The notes under the pieces are model-generated. The model was not told the DNA's origin. It made no database searches and saw only the letters and a list, made by a program, of their open reading frames with translations. The position numbers and the translations under genes were made by a program. A stretch of DNA of 64,000 nucleotides from Winogradskya consettensis (GTDB lineage Bacteria; Actinomycetota; Actinomycetes; Mycobacteriales; Micromonosporaceae): contig NZ_BOQP01000035.1 in the NCBI RefSeq assembly GCF_018332715.1, positions 62,001 through 126,000 on the forward strand, in the 5' to 3' direction. Each line of letters starts with the position of its first letter. Within the stretch, counting starts at the first letter, position 1. Of the stretch, positions 61,461 to 64,000 are shown piece by piece.

Positions 61461-62000
61461 TCAGCCGATCTCACCGCTGACCTGCACGGGAATGATGAAT
61501 ACCGTATTCACGCATTTCTGTCCGGCTCCGGGAGTCATTCGCACACCGTCCTGAACGGTGAAGGCCGCGACGTTGTTGTGGTCCACCTCCCAGTTCACCG
61601 AGGTGGATCTGCTGGTCAGGCCCACACCGGCGGCGCTGCAGCCGCTGTCCTGGCTCTCCTCGTCGGGCACGATGCTGCCGTTTCCCAGCCGGAGCGAGGT
61701 CAGCCGAATGGGAAAGTTGTTCTCGTTCGTGACGGTCACGATGAGGTCGCCGGTCGTACCGGGACGCAATGGCACATTGAGGCTCGACTGCGCGCGTAGC
61801 GTCATCTGAACAAATGCGCCGGTGTCGGTTATTTTCCAGTACGCCCAGACCGCACACGCGTTCACGATGACGGTGGCTGCCGAGGCGGCGATGAGAATTG
61901 TCCGCGTCCGCCCACTGGGAGAACGTCGTCGTGGCCCGGCGGGCTCGGGTTCCGCCGGTGCCACATCCACGAATTTCTCACTGATCACCGCCCGCTGCAT
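61461..62000 (-). CDS. Membrane-anchored Ig-like (camelysin/TasA-like) protein
   Basis: A 179-residue protein with a cytoplasmic Pro/Arg N terminus, a membrane helix (about residues 35-57) and an Ig-like extracellular domain: VPLRPGTTGDLIVTVTNENNFPIRLTSLRLG, then VQDGVRMTPGAGQKCVNTVF. Its fold and the PGTxGDLxVxVxNxNxFPIRxT segment are shared with the gene at 63599-64000, so the two are paralogues. It is the last gene of a five-gene minus-strand locus. I suggest a surface-exposed fibre or coat protein, inferred from SipW/TasA-like relatives. Confidence 0.65.
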   Translation of the reverse strand: MQRAVISEKFVDVAPAEPEPAGPRRRSPSGRTRTILIAASAATVIVNACAVWAYWKITDTGAFVQMTLRAQSSLNVPLRPGTTGDLIVTVTNENNFPIRLTSLRLGNGSIVPDEESQDSGCSAAGVGLTSRSTSVNWEVDHNNVAAFTVQDGVRMTPGAGQKCVNTVFIIPVQVSGEIG

Positions 62001-62113
62001 GCGTCAAGCGTGCCGGATGTCCCCGGCAACTGAGATCGGCGATACGTACGCCATCGGCTCGCGAACGACCGTGCGCATTTACCTTTCCGGCCTAATTCCT
62101 CCGGAGTACACAA

Positions 62114-62461
62114 TCAATCCTGATCCCTGGCCCGCCGCCGCCGCCGGCCACTGCCGCCCTGCGCGGGATCGGCGAAGATCTGTCGTCGCGCATGCCCGAC
62201 GAGATGCGAGCGTCTCGACTTGACCGGCGGTTCGACCGGTGGCGTGTCCTCGGCGGGGGCGGCACCGGGGTTCTGCCGCCGTTTCCGGATCGCCATGTCG
62301 AACATGGAGTGCGACGCCCGGTCGTATCCGGTGCGGTAGGCCCGATCGCGGTCGAGGCCCTGCTTGTACCACTGGTGTATGCGGCCGGCCGCGTACCCGC
62401 TGGCGATGACGAAGGCGAGCGCGAAGACGGCCTGGATGAGGTTGTTACCGGGCACGGTCAT
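62114..62461 (-). CDS. Small membrane protein A of a paralogous pair
   Basis: A 115-residue protein with an N-terminal membrane helix (about residues 7-26) followed by GRIHQWYKQG and RDRAYRTGYDRAS, then a basic disordered tail ending RRRRRARDQD. The same helix-plus-motif is found in the neighbouring gene. ATG 62461 follows AAGGTCC. Function unknown; I recognise no family. Located 113 bp upstream of the Ig-like gene. Confidence 0.7.
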   Translation of the reverse strand: MTVPGNNLIQAVFALAFVIASGYAAGRIHQWYKQGLDRDRAYRTGYDRASHSMFDMAIRKRRQNPGAAPAEDTPPVEPPVKSRRSHLVGHARRQIFADPAQGGSGRRRRRARDQD

Positions 62462-62497
62462 GAGGAGCGGACCTTTCCGTGGTGCCTGGTTCCAGGC

Positions 62498-62860
62498 CTA
62501 CTGCCGCATGAGGCGGATGTGGTCGAACTCGGCCGACCCGGCCCGCGCCGCGGCGGTGGGCGGGTCGTTGCGGTGCCGCGTGGGTGCCACCGAGCGGACG
62601 TGGTTCTCCACCTCCGGGCTGGGCGGCAGCGCCGGGTGGCCCCGCAGCGCCGGCTCGGTGCCGGTGGGCAGCGCCGGGTGGGTGCGCACGGCCAGCTGGA
62701 AGAGCGTCTGCGAGGCCTGGTCGTAACCCTCGCGGTACGCGACGTCGCGCTCGAAACCGTGCCGGTACCACTGATGCACGCGGCCCGCGACGTACGACGT
62801 GAAAATGACCATGACAACGGAGAGCGCGAGCTGAAGGGCGATGGAGCCGGACGGTGTCAT
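62498..62860 (-). CDS. Small membrane protein B of a paralogous pair
   Basis: A 120-residue protein: membrane helix (about residues 8-27), then GRVHQWYRHG and RDVAYREGYDQAS, then a Pro-rich tail with two HPALP segments. It matches its neighbour (62114-62461) over about 50 residues. ATG 62860 follows AGAGG. It is 36 bp upstream of copy A on the same strand. The pair looks like a tandem duplication with conserved helix and motif but diverged tails. Confidence 0.7.
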   Translation of the reverse strand: MTPSGSIALQLALSVVMVIFTSYVAGRVHQWYRHGFERDVAYREGYDQASQTLFQLAVRTHPALPTGTEPALRGHPALPPSPEVENHVRSVAPTRHRNDPPTAAARAGSAEFDHIRLMRQ

Positions 62861-63009
62861 GCCTCTGATCCTAAGTTTTGCCGCACGACAAATAACCCAT
62901 CCGTGACGGCGGTTGTGACAAACGCACGTCGTTCGCGAATTGGCTGTTTGTTCACGGAGTTTCTACTCGACAAAAAGTTATTCAAATCCCGGTTTCGGCA
63001 ATCGGGGTC

Positions 63010-63591
63010 TCACGTCGTGCCGGCACCGCCCGATTCCGTCGGCGTGGGTGCCGGTGGTGAAGCGCTGGGCCCGCTCGGCGGCGGGGTGGGCGCCGACGCC
63101 GTGAGAGCAGGCTCGATCGGGAGAGCCGAGGGCGGCGGTGGCGGCTGAGGCGTACTGCCGGGAGCCGTAGTCGCCGGCGTCCGCCCCGGAGGGGGCAGCG
63201 GCACCGGGACACTCGGTTCGCTCGGCGTACCGACCCAGTGCCTGCCGAAGGCCGTCGCGACCGTGTAGCTGACCGGATATCCCTTCGGCGCCCGTAGATC
63301 CATACAGGTGCGCAGCCCGGCCGCCACGGTGCAGGCGACCTCGCTACGTCCTCCGGCGTGCCGGGTCACGACGTAGCCGGAGGCGGGTTCGACCGGTGTC
63401 CAGCGGATGCGCAGCCCCGCGCGGGTCACCTCGGCGACCGGCCGCGGCACCCGGGGGAGCTGAACGGCGTGCACCCTGAAGGTCGGTGAGGTCGCCGTGA
63501 CGTTCCAGCTCGCGTACGCGGCGACTCCGCTGCCCACGGTCAGGGCGGCAGCCGTGCCGGCCAGCAGGACCTGCCATCGATACAGGGCGGG
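63010..63591 (-). CDS. Membrane-anchored FN3-like surface protein
   Basis: A 193-residue protein: membrane helix or signal (about residues 5-28), one fibronectin-III-like domain (about 40-125; RIRWTPVEPASGYVVTR, then YPVSYTVATAFG) with two cysteines, and a long Pro/Thr/Ser tail. Start is uncertain: GTG 63591, 7 nt after the upstream stop, or GTG 63627 overlapping the upstream gene. It lies directly behind the Ig-like gene and is probably part of the same operon. Confidence 0.65.
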   Translation of the reverse strand, partial: PALYRWQVLLAGTAAALTVGSGVAAYASWNVTATSPTFRVHAVQLPRVPRPVAEVTRAGLRIRWTPVEPASGYVVTRHAGGRSEVACTVAAGLRTCMDLRAPKGYPVSYTVATAFGRHWVGTPSEPSVPVPLPPPGRTPATTAPGSTPQPPPPPSALPIEPALTASAPTPPPSGPSASPPAPTPTESGGAGTT

Positions 63592-63598
63592 CACGGCG

Positions 63599-64000
63599 TC
63601 AGGATTCGCTGCTCTGGCCGTCGGCACGGACCGGGATCGTGAAGGTCGCGCCCTGACAGGCGCTGTCGGAATCGTTCGTCATCCGTAGCCCGTTCGGCAC
63701 GGTGAATACACCGATCGTGTTCTTCGGCACCTGCCAGGACACATTGAGCACGTCTGCACTAACGACGACACCCGTCGTCAGACACCCGTTCTTCCGGTGA
63801 TCCGTATCGGCCGTGATCTCCGCGGGCCCCGGACTGATCGCGGTGATCCTGATCGGGAAGTCGTTCTGGTTGGCCACGGTGACCGTCAGGTTCGCCGTCC
63901 CGCCCGGATAGAGCGGCCTGCTGTCGTCGGAGTGCGCCTCCAGCTTGAGCGCCACCGCGGACCCGGCCACGACCACCCCGCTGCCCGCGCCCTCCAGCGA
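63599..64000 (-). CDS. Ig-like (camelysin/TasA-like) protein, partial at window edge
   Basis: The frame continues out of the window; 133 codons are visible. The extracellular domain reads YPGGTANLTVTVANQNDFPIRITAISPG, then VPNGLRMTNDSDSACQGATF, closely matching the domain of the 61461-62000 protein. The membrane part should lie upstream, outside the window. It is the first visible gene of the right-end locus and is followed by the FN3-like gene. Confidence 0.65.
   Translation of the reverse strand, partial: SLEGAGSGVVVAGSAVALKLEAHSDDSRPLYPGGTANLTVTVANQNDFPIRITAISPGPAEITADTDHRKNGCLTTGVVVSADVLNVSWQVPKNTIGVFTVPNGLRMTNDSDSACQGATFTIPVRADGQSSES

Overview
The window comes from a high-GC Gram-positive actinomycete. 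Codon third positions are almost all G or C, GTG starts are frequent, and it carries mycothiol (mshB) and ergothioneine (egtABCD) genes, a mycosin-type protease with WXG-like partners, a 7Fe ferredoxin and a large single-subunit succinate dehydrogenase anchor. The set fits a Micromonosporaceae-like (Actinoplanes-like) chromosome, but that family call is inference. It reads as ordinary chromosome: I see no phage, insertion sequence, tRNA, rRNA or CRISPR array. Neighbouring genes are packed tightly, with many ATGA, GTGA or TGATG stop/start overlaps.

Layout. 1-6.3 kb: an S51 peptidase, a 1336-residue secreted multi-module protein, a PH-domain protein, a pterin dehydratase and a Nudix hydrolase. 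6.3-12.2 kb: acyl-CoA ligase plus acyl-CoA dehydrogenase, divergent from a TetR-aldehyde dehydrogenase-alcohol dehydrogenase operon. 12.3-16.5 kb: egtA-egtB-egtC-egtD without egtE. 16.5-18.1 kb: a divergent TetR/reductase pair with a clear promoter and two operators. 18.4-23.1 kb (minus strand): SDR, SDR, APH-type kinase, ACAD10/11-type dehydrogenase, TetR and a frameshifted small gene, all overlapping; I suggest a 4-hydroxyacyl-CoA degradation module. 23.2-27.9 kb (minus): a livGFHMK-like ABC importer with an unannotated 30-residue His-rich ORF between the two ATPases and a promoter with a 17-bp palindromic operator.

28-36 kb: a DUF4328-like membrane protein, a secreted propeller protein, an AlkB homologue, a coiled-coil protein and sdhCAB (minus). 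36-39 kb: a TldD/TldE protease pair. 39-43 kb: a TPR-like/GGDEF protein, an intact and a truncated Uma2 gene, and an S9-type peptidase that lacks its serine. 43-46.7 kb: mshB, a small membrane protein and a VanW-family protein whose ribosome binding site lies in a hairpin. 47-50 kb: GNAT enzyme, fdxA and dapC.

49.8-52.9 kb: a three-gene type VII secretion-associated cassette (helical WXG-like protein, PPE-like Gly-rich protein, mycosin). 52.9-54.4 kb: a divergent SDR/TetR pair with two repeated operators. 54.5-61.3 kb: a secreted propeller/LamG protein, an apolipoprotein-like coiled-coil protein, DUF4352, SIMPL, aldo/keto reductase, DUF4407 and a SigB/F-type sigma factor. 61.4 kb to the end (minus): five small membrane-anchored proteins, two of them Ig-like paralogues and two paralogues sharing an unfamiliar HQWY/RDxAYRxGYD motif. 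This may be an undescribed envelope locus.

The most unusual items are the His-rich micro-ORF in the importer operon, the paralogous small membrane proteins at the right end, the kinase/ACAD module, the 20-bp duplication that creates a leader peptide before a TetR gene, and the Ser-less S9 protein next to Uma2 genes.
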